Source of the DNA: Methanosarcina flavescens
GTDB lineage: Archaea; Halobacteriota; Methanosarcinia; Methanosarcinales; Methanosarcinaceae
DNA: 64,000 nt
Assembly (NCBI RefSeq): GCF_001304615.2
Contig: NZ_CP032683.1
Span: forward strand, 496,001 to 560,000
Reading direction: 5' to 3'
Part shown: piece by piece, positions 35,365 to 44,208 of the stretch
Numbering within the stretch: the first letter of the stretch is position 1
Layout of the letters: each line of letters opens with the position of its first letter
Position numbers and translations under genes: made by a program
The notes under the pieces: generated by a model
The model's database searches: none
What the model was told of the DNA's origin: nothing
Seen by the model: the letters and a program-made list of their open reading frames with translations, nothing else

Positions 35365-38067
35365 ATGCCTTCAAAGGATAAGCAACGCGAGGATTCGCCC
35401 TTCCTCTCAGAGGGCGACCTTGAGACTCCCTTTCTTGACAGGGAGCTTTTTGTCAAGGAAGTTGAGCCAGAGTTAGAAGCACACCTTGAAACACTAATTA
35501 GCGAGAGCCCATTTACGCACGCGTTTGAAGAGAGTCAATGGAAAATCTTTGAGCCAGAAATTTATGAGGAAGATATTTATGAAGAAACAGAAGAGCCGGA
35601 GATAGAGAGCTTTTACGAGCGTGAGGCTGAACCTCAAGAGGAAGATTTTAGAGTGTGGGATGATACCTTAGAGCAACCCTACGCAAGAGAGTTAGAGGTC
35701 ACCGAGGCAGATGAACTGGAAGATGAACTCTTTAGTGAAGAACGGGCTGGCGCAGACAATTATCCGGCGGACGAAAATGAAATCTACAGTGAGAATGAAT
35801 TTTCGGATCTTGAATATGGCACTGATGAATTCTATTACCCGGATGAAGGTGCATATGCTGAAGTAGATAGGGAGAGTTTTCCCGAAGAGAAGTTGTTTAT
35901 CCCGCAACGGATGTGGGTCGAACCAGAGGAAACCTGGATAGAACTGGAAGAAGAAGGAACATACCCTTTAGAAGAAACAGTATACGGGAAAGAAGAACCA
36001 TTACTGGACGCAGAGTTCTTTATTCAATCTGAGGAAGAAGGTATAAATTGGCCGAGTTTCGAGTCTGAGCTGGGTCCTGCAATACCTGCTTACATCACAG
36101 AATTTGCCACAAATTTGGGGAAAGAATGGTCAAGGCTCAGGAACGGTTCGCCATCAGCAGGGGAAATAACTAAGTGGCTTCTGCAGGATTACCAGGACAC
36201 TCTGGAGGGTGCCCGTCTCAGGTGGAAGGATAACTATAATAAGGGAAAGTACACGGTTGAAGCTATTGGCCGGGCCTGGATCATAAGTCGCCAGGAGAAT
36301 ATGAAATTTCAGATTTCTTCTTTGTCCGGTGGCACTAAACCTTTAATGAACTTTAAACCACCTGCAGTTTCGGTTACAATGGTTTCCAGTAAGCTGATCA
36401 GTGGCAGCAGCAAGGCACCAGTAGCACCTATTACAGTAAAATTTGTGGAAGAGTTACGCCAGCGCTATCATAAACCCTTGGGTGTATCCAATTACCGGGG
36501 ACATGGCGGAGGAAGTTTCCTAAATAGGGGCTATTCTCTTGATTTATTTCTTAAAGGTTTAGATGAAAGAAAGTTTTACCCGTATAAAGAGGCTATTGAG
36601 TTCTTGAAGGCGGTTAAAGAGGCTGCCAGGGCAATTCAGGCAGAATGGCGGGTAATTTATAATGATTTTTCTGTGGCAAAAGCTATTAACCAGGAGACCG
36701 GTCGTGAGAATGTTATTTTTGTAGGCAAGGCAGTAAAGGGCAAAAACAACAGGGTTATTGGCCTGAATTGGCACGGACCGGACCCTCTAATCCTCCACTT
36801 CCATCTTGACCTTGCCCCCGGCGCAAGCATTTCGGAGGGAGACATTAGACCTTCTACAACACCCGTTACACCCGTGACGCCCACTCCTGCAATAACTGCT
36901 CCTGCAACGTCTGTTCCAAAGCCGTCACAAAGTGCAGCTAAACTAGCCGCTGAGCTGGTGCGATTCGCGCAGCGAATACTGAACACAGTCGAGGGAGAAC
37001 GGCTTAGCCCGGATGGGAAGCTTGGACCTCTTACAAGGGGCGCACTCGAGCGCTTCCGCAGGAAATACAGCCTTGGCACTGGTGGCGTGCTCGATTCTAA
37101 GACAGAAATTGCCCTTATCCAAAGGGCATTTGAAGAACTTGCTCAGCAGTCGATATTCGCCCAGTTTGGCTTCTTAGATGCGCGCACGAAAGAGACCTTA
37201 TCAAAGTTCAAGTCCGAACGTGGGCTTGGTTTCAATGCGACGATTGATGCGGCTACACGCGCGGCGTTAGCTGACGCAGTGACACGGCGCCTGACTCCGA
37301 CGCCTCCTGCACCCAGCTATCCAAAGAACGCAGCCGCAGGTGGAATTAAGGTGAGCGATAAAGTGGTCTCCATGGTTGAGCGGTATCGCCCGCTTGTAGA
37401 GGCGGCGGCTGCGAAGTATGGTGTAGATTCGGCGCTTATCCGTGGAGTTATCGCAGCTGAATCAGGAGGCAACAAAGATCTCGTCGCAAAGAGTGGATAT
37501 ACCGGCCTGATGCAGTCAAACAAGGGTGAAATTTACAAACAGCCCGCGGTGTCCATTGACTCAGGCACAAAGAAAATCCGTGACTTTCGCATCATTATGG
37601 AGAATGTGCTGAAAGAACGTGGTCAGCGTTACGACCAGCTTCCGGAAGCTGAGCAGCTTCGTTTGCTCGCCCTGGCTTATAATGCAGGGCCGGTAACCGT
37701 AGCCAAGGCGCTGCAGTACGCCGCAGAGTACGGAAGTCCCGAGCGCTGGCTTGATGGCGAACACTACAAGCGGGCATTGTTGTTCACAGGGGCGTACAGC
37801 CTTAAACAGGCAGAAGCATCTTGCCTCAAAGGTATGGACCCATTGGAAAAGAAGTCACGTATGGAAGAAGCGGTACGTGTCTGGAATCAATGGCGTCTGG
37901 GCACAAAAAAGGTTAACTGGCGGAAACTGCAAGATCCACCACTCTGGTCGAGTGTCTCGGCAAGTCTACCGCCATTTATCGTGTGCGCCATTGAATTTAA
38001 ACATCGCAATAGTCCAAAATATGCTGAAAAGATCATGGCGTATCGAGCCCGTTTTAAATCACTCTGA
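35365..38067 (+). CDS. 900-aa murein-active eCIS-cargo-like protein (PG-binding repeats and lytic transglycosylase)
   Basis: Last gene of the operon. Residues 1-240: very acidic tail starting with SPFLSEGDLETPFLDRELF and SPFTHAFEES, like N-termini of eCIS-linked cargo. About 240-490: a domain with YRGHGGGSFLNRGYSLDLF and LILHFHLDLAP, whose His/Asp pattern recalls a metallopeptidase such as M15 (unproven). A Pro/Thr linker leads to two peptidoglycan-binding-like repeats (about 520-635; DGKLGPLTRGALERFRRKY). Residues 660-860 form a lysozyme-like lytic transglycosylase: ALIRGVIAAESGGNKD (catalytic Glu699), SGYTGLMQ and ALAYNAGP (771-776). Codons such as CGC, CGT and GCG from 36840 on are bacterial-like. 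Methanosarcina has no murein, so the target must be foreign bacteria. GGAGG precedes the ATG. Confidence 0.82.
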   Translation: MPSKDKQREDSPFLSEGDLETPFLDRELFVKEVEPELEAHLETLISESPFTHAFEESQWKIFEPEIYEEDIYEETEEPEIESFYEREAEPQEEDFRVWDDTLEQPYARELEVTEADELEDELFSEERAGADNYPADENEIYSENEFSDLEYGTDEFYYPDEGAYAEVDRESFPEEKLFIPQRMWVEPEETWIELEEEGTYPLEETVYGKEEPLLDAEFFIQSEEEGINWPSFESELGPAIPAYITEFATNLGKEWSRLRNGSPSAGEITKWLLQDYQDTLEGARLRWKDNYNKGKYTVEAIGRAWIISRQENMKFQISSLSGGTKPLMNFKPPAVSVTMVSSKLISGSSKAPVAPITVKFVEELRQRYHKPLGVSNYRGHGGGSFLNRGYSLDLFLKGLDERKFYPYKEAIEFLKAVKEAARAIQAEWRVIYNDFSVAKAINQETGRENVIFVGKAVKGKNNRVIGLNWHGPDPLILHFHLDLAPGASISEGDIRPSTTPVTPVTPTPAITAPATSVPKPSQSAAKLAAELVRFAQRILNTVEGERLSPDGKLGPLTRGALERFRRKYSLGTGGVLDSKTEIALIQRAFEELAQQSIFAQFGFLDARTKETLSKFKSERGLGFNATIDAATRAALADAVTRRLTPTPPAPSYPKNAAAGGIKVSDKVVSMVERYRPLVEAAAAKYGVDSALIRGVIAAESGGNKDLVAKSGYTGLMQSNKGEIYKQPAVSIDSGTKKIRDFRIIMENVLKERGQRYDQLPEAEQLRLLALAYNAGPVTVAKALQYAAEYGSPERWLDGEHYKRALLFTGAYSLKQAEASCLKGMDPLEKKSRMEEAVRVWNQWRLGTKKVNWRKLQDPPLWSSVSASLPPFIVCAIEFKHRNSPKYAEKIMAYRARFKSL

Positions 38068-38181
38068 GTACTTTCTTATCTTCTTATATGATTCATGAGT
38101 GACTTGCAGATACAGGGAACGTCAGGTGATTTTCAATTCAGATTCATTTTCCCTTGAAAAATGAAAAAACGGAAAAGAAAT

Positions 38182-39180
38182 TTATTCCATTTCTTTTATT
38201 GCAGGTAAAACATCTTTCCCATAGGCTTCAAGAAAAGCTATCTGGTCTGAGGCTGCCGAATGGAAATAAAGGTGTGTGAAACCCAGGTCAATATATTTTT
38301 TTGCAAATTTAATATGATCCACAGGATCTTCCGAGAAGCAAGTATGTTTTCGTATAATATCAGGACCCACAACTTGCCCATTCTGAGCAGACATTTCTGG
38401 AGTGTAGATTTTATTCAAGAAAAGGGCAGGTATAAACGCTCCAGCCCAGTACTTCATGACGTTCTTAATAGAAGCTTCAGGATCAGTTCCATAGCCAACA
38501 AAAAGCTCCACTGCCTTTGGCAGGTTTTCCGGGCTCTTACCCGAGTCTTTAGCCCCTTTTTCAAACTCGGAAAGAATTTGCTCATACACCTGCGTATCCG
38601 GTTTTCCTCCTACGGTTAAAAGGCCATCCCCATAGTAGCCTGCAACATAAGCGCTTTCGGGTACAAGAGAAGAGACATAGATCGGAATGTCGTTTTTAGG
38701 CAGCGTATATAATTTGGCTTCCTTTGTCCGGTAGTAACACCCGTCAAAACTGATTTTCTCCCCTGTCCATAAGTCACGAATAAGTCCGATTGCCTCAATC
38801 ATTCGTATCTGGCGTTCCTCATATTCCGGCCATTCGAGGGTTACGGGATACTCGTTTAAAGCTTCCCCTGTTCCAACTGCAAGATAGGTACGCCCTCCGG
38901 CAAGCGAGGACACAGTTGCTGCAGCCTGAGCAATAATAGCAGGGTTATAACGCAGAATAGGGCAGGTCAGGCCTGTTCCCAGTTCTATACTCTTAGTACG
39001 CGCAGCTGCCGCACCAAGCCAGCTCCAGATAAAGCAGGACTGTCCATCCTCACTCCAGGGATGGAAATGGTCACTGGCAGCAATGCTTTCAAAGCCTGCC
39101 TTCTCAGCAGTTATAACCTGCTCAAGCATTTCCGATGGAGGAAACTGTTCAGGTGCAATTTTATATCCTAGTTTAAGCAA
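38182..39180 (-). CDS. F420-dependent LLM-class oxidoreductase (TIGR03557 type)
   Basis: 332-residue luciferase-like monooxygenase-fold enzyme of the F420-binding branch, related to F420-dependent glucose-6-phosphate dehydrogenase. MLKLGYKIAPEQFPPSEM, ASDHFHPWSEDGQSCFIWSW and YLAVGTGEALNEYPV are signatures. The native substrate in methanogens is unknown. A TTG at 39180 lies six bases after GGGGGGG, a much better start than the ATG at 39213 that would add a non-conserved leader containing that very site. Convergent with the cargo-like operon. Confidence 0.88.
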   Translation of the reverse strand: MLKLGYKIAPEQFPPSEMLEQVITAEKAGFESIAASDHFHPWSEDGQSCFIWSWLGAAAARTKSIELGTGLTCPILRYNPAIIAQAAATVSSLAGGRTYLAVGTGEALNEYPVTLEWPEYEERQIRMIEAIGLIRDLWTGEKISFDGCYYRTKEAKLYTLPKNDIPIYVSSLVPESAYVAGYYGDGLLTVGGKPDTQVYEQILSEFEKGAKDSGKSPENLPKAVELFVGYGTDPEASIKNVMKYWAGAFIPALFLNKIYTPEMSAQNGQVVGPDIIRKHTCFSEDPVDHIKFAKKYIDLGFTHLYFHSAASDQIAFLEAYGKDVLPAIKEME

Positions 39181-39507
39181 TCTAACCCCCCCACTGATTT
39201 GTTCGTAATTCAAAAATTATAGATTATATTAGATAACCGTATTCAGACTCAAAAAATCCTTATTTCAGCCTTGATTCGTCCTGCTTAATAGACTCTGCTT
39301 TCCTTGAGACTGAGCTATTGAAAAAAGCAGAAGAAGGAGAAAATAAGAGAAGAAAATAACGAGAAAGGTAAAAAAAGAGACAAGAGAAAATAGAAAAATA
39401 AAGAGATAAAAAAGGAAAAAAGGAAAAATAGGGAGAAGAGAAACATAAAGGGGAAAAAAGAGAAAAGTAAGAAAAAAGAGTCCAAAAGTGAAGGTTCAGT
39501 TCAGAGC
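39181..39507. terminator. Gap with polypyrimidine 3' region of minus-strand transcript
   Basis: Plus-strand bases 39316-39480 are almost wholly A and G, so the RNA read from the minus strand downstream of LLM's neighbour alaX would not cover it but the alaX transcript end does: it is U/C-rich for 165 nt. U-rich tracts terminate archaeal transcription. The same purine-rich look recurs at 45783-45925 and 53190-53290, each just after the end of a minus-strand gene. Confidence 0.45.
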
Positions 39508-40239
39508 TTAATCCACAAGTGTGAAGTACATTCTTCTATTGCTTTTCCCTTTGTTCTGGAGTTTTGTGATCTTTATACCCTTTATTTCCTCAGTGTTTTT
39601 TACATGGGTTCCGCCGCAGGCTTCGATTGTTACTCCTTCAATTTCGACCATACGGACTTCTTTTATCTCATCAGAGAAGCCTTTCGCCAGCGTGGTTAAC
39701 CGTGAGAGTTTTTCTTCGGCTTCTTCACGGCTTACAATATAGAAATTAACAGGATTTTTCCGGGCTATAAGGTCGTTGGCAATTTTCTCGTAATCAGCAA
39801 ATTTATCCCTGTCAAAAGTCTCAAGGCTGAAGTCCACCCTGCTCTGATCAAGCCCAAGCTGGTTTCCTGTTATCTGGGCTCCCGCCTCTTTCTCAATTAC
39901 GTTCGCAATTACATGAGTTGCCGTATGCATGCGCATATGCCTGTAACGGCGATCCCAGTCTATGAATCCTTTTACTCTGTCCCCCACTTTTAATCCACTT
40001 AAGACATTCTCACCAGCTATCTCATGACTGATATCTCCATTGAACTTCCCCACATGCAGGACGTTAAATTCAGCGCCATCAGATTCGCGGATTAACTTTC
40101 CTGTATCATTGGGCTGTCCCCCGCTTTCAGGGTAAAAAGCGGTACGATCAAGGACTACAAATTTATCATCCGTTACCTTTTCGACAGTTGCTTCGAACTC
40201 TTTCAGGTAACAATCAAGGAAGTAAAGCGCCTCTGTCAT
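39508..40239 (-). CDS. alaX: Alanyl-tRNA editing protein AlaX-M
   Basis: 243-residue free-standing editing enzyme that removes serine or glycine from mischarged tRNA-Ala. The N-terminal beta domain has DRTAFYPESGGQPNDTG; zinc ligands are in HMRMHTATHV (HxxxH) and EACGGTHVKNTEE (Cys-x3-His). The length fits the AlaX-M class. GAGG seven bases before the ATG at 40239 sets the start; an in-frame TTG two codons upstream is less well placed. Confidence 0.92.
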   Translation of the reverse strand: MTEALYFLDCYLKEFEATVEKVTDDKFVVLDRTAFYPESGGQPNDTGKLIRESDGAEFNVLHVGKFNGDISHEIAGENVLSGLKVGDRVKGFIDWDRRYRHMRMHTATHVIANVIEKEAGAQITGNQLGLDQSRVDFSLETFDRDKFADYEKIANDLIARKNPVNFYIVSREEAEEKLSRLTTLAKGFSDEIKEVRMVEIEGVTIEACGGTHVKNTEEIKGIKITKLQNKGKSNRRMYFTLVD

Positions 40240-40340
40240 TGTCAAACCTCTTTTTTAAGCTCATCAAAGATAGATAAAAACTGTCAGAATACATAAAATA
40301 ACCGAAATCGCTGTGCTGCAAGCGTTGCGCCGCTTGACCA

Positions 40341-40412
40341 CGCCGTCACGCCAGTTTTTGATCAAACTTTTTTCTAAAAAGTTTGTGGTCAAGCAGTTTT
40401 TTCAAAAGGCTT
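40341..40412. repeat. Dispersed intergenic repeat, copy 1
   Basis: Bases 40355-40384 (a 30-mer with the hairpin AAACTTTTTTCTAAAAAGTTT) recur exactly at 44480-44509, with flanking GGTCAAG and CACGCC elements. A second hairpin arm (TTTTTTCAAAAGGCTTG) is shared too. Both copies lie at 3' ends of minus-strand genes, so the element may act as a terminator or be a non-autonomous mobile repeat. Confidence 0.75.
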
Positions 40413-40413
40413 G

Positions 40414-41685
40414 TCAGAAGTTTATTTTTACATTGCTGTCGATTGAACTGACGTCAGCAAGAAGGTTTTCTTTTTTCTGTTCGAGTTCTTCCTTTAAAGC
40501 AGCAAGTTTCTTTTCGGAGTCTTCAATGTCATCTTCAAGCAGATGAGCCCTGCTCAGAAGTTCGGCTTCCTTACGCTCGAGTTCGACCAGTTTTCCGGTA
40601 TCAAAACCTTCGATTTCAGCTTTTTTTGTCTCAAATTCCTTCAGGGCTTCAAGATACTCTTTTTTTCGTTCGGGGAAACCTGTGATTGCAGCTTTGACCT
40701 GTGACAGAGCTTTTTCCTTTTTCTGGGTCTGCATATCTAGGGCATTGTCCTCAAATACTTTTTGAAGCTCAGGGAAAAAAGAAGGATCAACTTTTACGGG
40801 ATCTTCAAGACAAATATCAAGCTGCCTCTTTACCTCCGGCTTTAGGGTATATCTGCCGCTTTCATGAAGTTTTTTAATTCTTGAGAGATGACCAGAAAGC
40901 GGAAGGATAAGAGAATTCAAGCCTGCCTCGGCTTTCCTGAGTTTTTCCCCGGCTGCGGAAAATTCTGCTTCCAGGTTCTGTAATTTCTGCCAGACAGCTC
41001 CTTTTTTGAAATCCTTGAGAGCCTGGCTAGCTTCGGAAGCTTCTGCTCTCAAAATCTGAATTCTTCGGTTTCTGGATTCGAGTTCCTGCTCTCCGGCTGC
41101 TATAGAAGCCGAAAGCTCATTTATTTCTTTAATAACCGAGTTAGCTGCCTCAATAGCATCCATTTCTTTTTTATTTACCAGAATTACCTCTTTGAGCGCG
41201 TTAAAAACCCTACCCACGCTTGCAAGGCTTTCACTAACTCCTTTTGATTCCTCAGGAAAAACAACACGGGTATACCTGAAGCTTCGGTTCATATTCTCCA
41301 GGCAAGTATTAAGATTCTGTGTAGCTGCTCCATAGAAGCTTTCCAGAGCTTTGAAATCCCTGTTTTCCTGCACCCTGACTTTATCTATCAACATTGTGAC
41401 CTGCTTTGTCACATTTTCCCTGTTGCTTTTGGCTCGCTTTACAGCCCTTATATCAAAATCTCCCTCGACCCTGGCTTCTGCAAGCCTTGAGTTACTTTCC
41501 TTGAGCGCCAGAAGTGAAGCATCAAGTTCTCTCAAAAGGCCGGATACATCCTTTTCTACTCGGGAAGATATCTTTTGAGACCTGGAATCTAGCCATGCGG
41601 GCAGGTCTTCAAAATTGATTTCCTTGAGACCAGCCTCCTCACTGGAATTTTCTTTTTTTCCGAAAAGCTTCTTAATCCATTTCAA
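40414..41685 (-). CDS. Uncharacterised coiled-coil protein
   Basis: 423-residue, strongly charged protein dominated by coiled coils (about 40-110, 170-260, 320-415). The N-terminus MKWIKKLFGKKENSSEE is basic/amphipathic and could attach to the membrane face. No enzyme motif. Proteins with this MKW-KKLFGK start and SMC-like coils are found across Methanosarcina; their role is not known to me. AAGG upstream of the ATG is the ribosome-binding site. The C-terminus lies directly against the dispersed repeat. Confidence 0.75.
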   Translation of the reverse strand: MKWIKKLFGKKENSSEEAGLKEINFEDLPAWLDSRSQKISSRVEKDVSGLLRELDASLLALKESNSRLAEARVEGDFDIRAVKRAKSNRENVTKQVTMLIDKVRVQENRDFKALESFYGAATQNLNTCLENMNRSFRYTRVVFPEESKGVSESLASVGRVFNALKEVILVNKKEMDAIEAANSVIKEINELSASIAAGEQELESRNRRIQILRAEASEASQALKDFKKGAVWQKLQNLEAEFSAAGEKLRKAEAGLNSLILPLSGHLSRIKKLHESGRYTLKPEVKRQLDICLEDPVKVDPSFFPELQKVFEDNALDMQTQKKEKALSQVKAAITGFPERKKEYLEALKEFETKKAEIEGFDTGKLVELERKEAELLSRAHLLEDDIEDSEKKLAALKEELEQKKENLLADVSSIDSNVKINF

Positions 41686-42018
41686 CCTTAACCTTCCCTG
41701 AATTTGACAAAATTAATTAAATCATGAAATTTACATAGATTTTTCTCTAATTCTGTATATTTTTGAAACTTGTTCTATGAAGGATTTATTCCGTAAAAGA
41801 CTTTCCGGATTAAAGGCAGAATAGAAAAAATGCTATATTTCTACAGATACTTATAAAAAAAATAAATGCATTTTATATTGACTTCAAAATTGACCAGTAT
41901 AATCTTGAACTTTACTTTATAAGTATACTCTTTAAAGTTCCACTCTTTATAACATAATTCGGCAACATCATTAAAATCGTTTCTATTACTGCAGAAACTC
42001 CTTTGAGTTTTTCCGCCA
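41686..42018. other. AT-rich gap before the MscS relic
   Basis: No intact gene. The plus strand close to 42018 might still contain older, unrecognisable parts of the MscS gene. Otherwise AT-rich sequence, including the promoter for the coiled-coil protein gene on the minus strand. Confidence 0.4.
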
Positions 42019-42457
42019 TCAAACGCCAGAATCCTTACCCCTGACAACCAGCTCATAACAATCCCCAATAAGCTGGTCTGGGGAAATTCCATTGTTAATA
42101 TGACACGTATGCCCACAAGAAGAATTTCTGTGGATGTAGGGATAAGTTACTCCTCAGACCTTGAAAAAGCCATTTAGATAGCATTCAATCATGAGAACAC
42201 ATCCTCTTGTCCTTCAGGATCCCGAGCCTGCAGTAGTGACTACCGAACTTGCGAATTCCTCGATAAACTTGCAGCTCAGGGCCTGGGCAAAAACTGAAAA
42301 TATGGGAACGGTAAAGAACAGCCTAACTGCAGGCATACTTGACGCTTATACAAAGGAAGGAATTGAAATTCCACTCCCTCAGATGGATATAAGCATAAGA
42401 GAAATTAAACCGAAAGAAGAAATTAAACCAAGAGAAAATGGAAAATGGACAGTATAA
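42019..42457 (+). pseudogene. MscS-type mechanosensitive channel, C-terminal relic
   Basis: Two frames joined give the C-terminal half of a small-conductance mechanosensitive channel: ARILTPDNQLITIPNKLVWG, TRMPTRRISVDVGISYSSDL, then THPLVLQDPEPAVVTTELAN and GIEIPLPQMDISIRE. A TAG at 42175 stands where family members have Glu (KAI-stop-IAFN) and a one-base shift near 42190 moves the rest to another frame. The membrane-spanning N-terminal part is missing. So this is a decayed gene and not a pyrrolysine case. Confidence 0.85.
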
Positions 42458-42558
42458 AAGGATAAAATAGCACAGGGTAAAGGGTGTGCGATTAGGAAGA
42501 GTATATTAACAAAAGCAACTATCTTTTGAATAACCTGCCTGACCGTCTGATCTTCGCA

Positions 42559-42921
42559 TTAACACGTTACATGGAACATTGCAGTTATTCTGCCCTCGAG
42601 TTCGTTCCAGCGTTCAATTGCCCAGGGAGTCGGAAAAAGTTCCACGCCGCAATTCTTCTTCCTGAAAAAATCTTCAGCTTCTTCCGAAAGTTTCACAAAA
42701 CCCGTCTGTCCGGTTCCTATAATAAGTTTTTCAGTTCCTTCTTCATAGATGTACTTTGCTTCCTCAAGCGAGATTTTGTGAGAGGTCCCATACAATTCCT
42801 TTGATAGTTGTTTTTCCCTTTTTTCAACCTGACCATTTATGCGAATAAGTATGTCGTATTCATAGGTTTTTCCATCTACAGTAATCGAACCAAAACTGGT
42901 GGAATCAATCTTCGGTTTCAT
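42559..42921 (-). CDS. MTH938/NDUFAF3-like domain protein (DUF498)
   Basis: 120-residue protein of the Mth938 fold: STSFGSITVDGKTYEYDILI, GTEKLIIGTGQTGFVKLSEE, CGVELFPTPWAIERWNELEG. Family members occur in archaea, bacteria and as mitochondrial complex I assembly factor NDUFAF3; the archaeal role is unknown. GAGGT precedes the ATG. Confidence 0.85.
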   Translation of the reverse strand: MKPKIDSTSFGSITVDGKTYEYDILIRINGQVEKREKQLSKELYGTSHKISLEEAKYIYEEGTEKLIIGTGQTGFVKLSEEAEDFFRKKNCGVELFPTPWAIERWNELEGRITAMFHVTC

Positions 42922-43233
42922 GATTTACCTCTTAAATAAAAATGAGAATGAGATTTCATATTATACAATTGTTTACACACTTCATATACGTATGGTTTGC
43001 ACAAACTTATGCTAAGTGTTAAGCACATACTATGTGCTTAGATCACATATACTCAGATTATTACATGGTTATGTTATCGCACACTTAGACTCTCCCTAAC
43101 TACTTAAAATAACAAAGAGATTCGGCAGATCGTAATGGACTTCACATAATTGAAGAAACCGTAGACTACCGAAGAGTAATTAGGGATATACAAAATGAAG
43201 TTGTAGAAATAAATTGAAGCTACAGCTATTTTA
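42922..43233. other. Gap containing a perfect 21-bp palindrome
   Basis: At 43020-43040 the sequence TAAGCACATA-C-TATGTGCTTA has 10-bp perfect arms. It lies about 100 bp upstream of the MTH938-like gene (minus strand) and about 195 bp past the end of the esterase gene. It may be an operator, or the hairpin of a terminator. No gene is seen in the rest of the gap. Confidence 0.55.
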
Positions 43234-44208
43234 TTACGATTTGCCAAAAATGCTCTTAAGAGTTGCATTCACCAGGCCGACTGCGCTGCAGGTTGCAGGT
43301 GTGCCCGCAAGTGGGTTAAGCATAGCGAAATCGTGTATGGTTCCCATGTATCGAACGGCTGTAACATTGACACCTGCCTGGATCAGCTTATGGGCATAGG
43401 CTTCACCCTCGTCGCGAAGGACATCATTCTCATCAGTAATAATAAGGGCTGGAGGCTGTCCTTTGAGCTGCTCAATCGAAGCTTGCAGCGGGGATGCAGT
43501 TGGCTGCTTGCGTGCTTCCTTATCGGGCAGATAATTGTCCCAGAACCACTTCATTGCTTCACGGGTAAGCCAGACTCCTGTTGCAAACTGCTGATACGAA
43601 GGAGTATCGAAATTCGCATCCGTAACAGGATAGAACATTACCTGATAGGCAATTTTCGGTCCGCCCCTCTCCTTTGCCAGCAGGAGGACAGCAGCCGCCA
43701 TATTTGCCCCTACGCTGTCGCCAGCAACAATTAACTTTGAAGTATCCAAGTTATGATCTTTCCCGTTTTCTGCAATGTATTTTGTCGCTGCATACGCCTC
43801 TTCTATCGGTACTGGATATTGTGCTTCCGGAGATGGCGTGAAATTGACAAATATAACTGCAACATTGGCTCCGACAGCAATTTCCCGGATTAAACGGTCA
43901 TGTGTATTTTTGTCCCCAAGCACCCAGCCGCCCCCGTGGAAGTACATCACAGCAGGCAGGATCTCTTTGTTTCCTTCTGGCCTGACTATTCTGATTGAAA
44001 CCTGTCCTTTAGGACCGACCGGAATGTCAAGGTCTTCAATATCTGCAGGTAATTTTGCTACCTCAGCCGCCTGCAAATCTGAAAGGACTTTACGGGCGTC
44101 TTGCGGAGAAAGCTCATAGATCGGTGTTCCGCCCTGCTTGTTTACATTTTCTACAAATGCTCTGGTTGCTGGTTCAAGTGAGTTTATGATCTCATCGATC
44201 TGATTCAT
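43234..44208 (-). CDS. Alpha/beta hydrolase, HSL-type esterase
   Basis: 324-residue carboxylesterase-like protein. HGGGWVLGDKNTHDRL (oxyanion hole), AGDSVGANMAAA (nucleophile Ser in GDSVG), DENDVLRDEGEAYAHKL (acid) and GTIHDFAML (His) make a complete hormone-sensitive-lipase-type triad. Such esterases act on short-chain acyl esters; physiological substrate unknown. GGGGG precedes the ATG. Relatives are widespread in bacteria, and the protein is not a core methanogen enzyme, so transfer is possible. Confidence 0.9.
   Translation of the reverse strand: MNQIDEIINSLEPATRAFVENVNKQGGTPIYELSPQDARKVLSDLQAAEVAKLPADIEDLDIPVGPKGQVSIRIVRPEGNKEILPAVMYFHGGGWVLGDKNTHDRLIREIAVGANVAVIFVNFTPSPEAQYPVPIEEAYAATKYIAENGKDHNLDTSKLIVAGDSVGANMAAAVLLLAKERGGPKIAYQVMFYPVTDANFDTPSYQQFATGVWLTREAMKWFWDNYLPDKEARKQPTASPLQASIEQLKGQPPALIITDENDVLRDEGEAYAHKLIQAGVNVTAVRYMGTIHDFAMLNPLAGTPATCSAVGLVNATLKSIFGKS

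Noticed and set aside
29959-38067. A complete contractile injection system
   Set aside because: No sheath, tube, baseplate, spike or AAA genes are present in the window; only cargo-like genes can be claimed.
41841-42116. 91-codon minus-strand frame
   Set aside because: Shadow of the MscS relic and AT-rich flank; no coding features.
42175-42177. TAG in the MscS-like frame as another pyrrolysine codon
   Set aside because: A one-base frameshift follows within 20 bases and the N-terminal half is missing, so the gene is dead.
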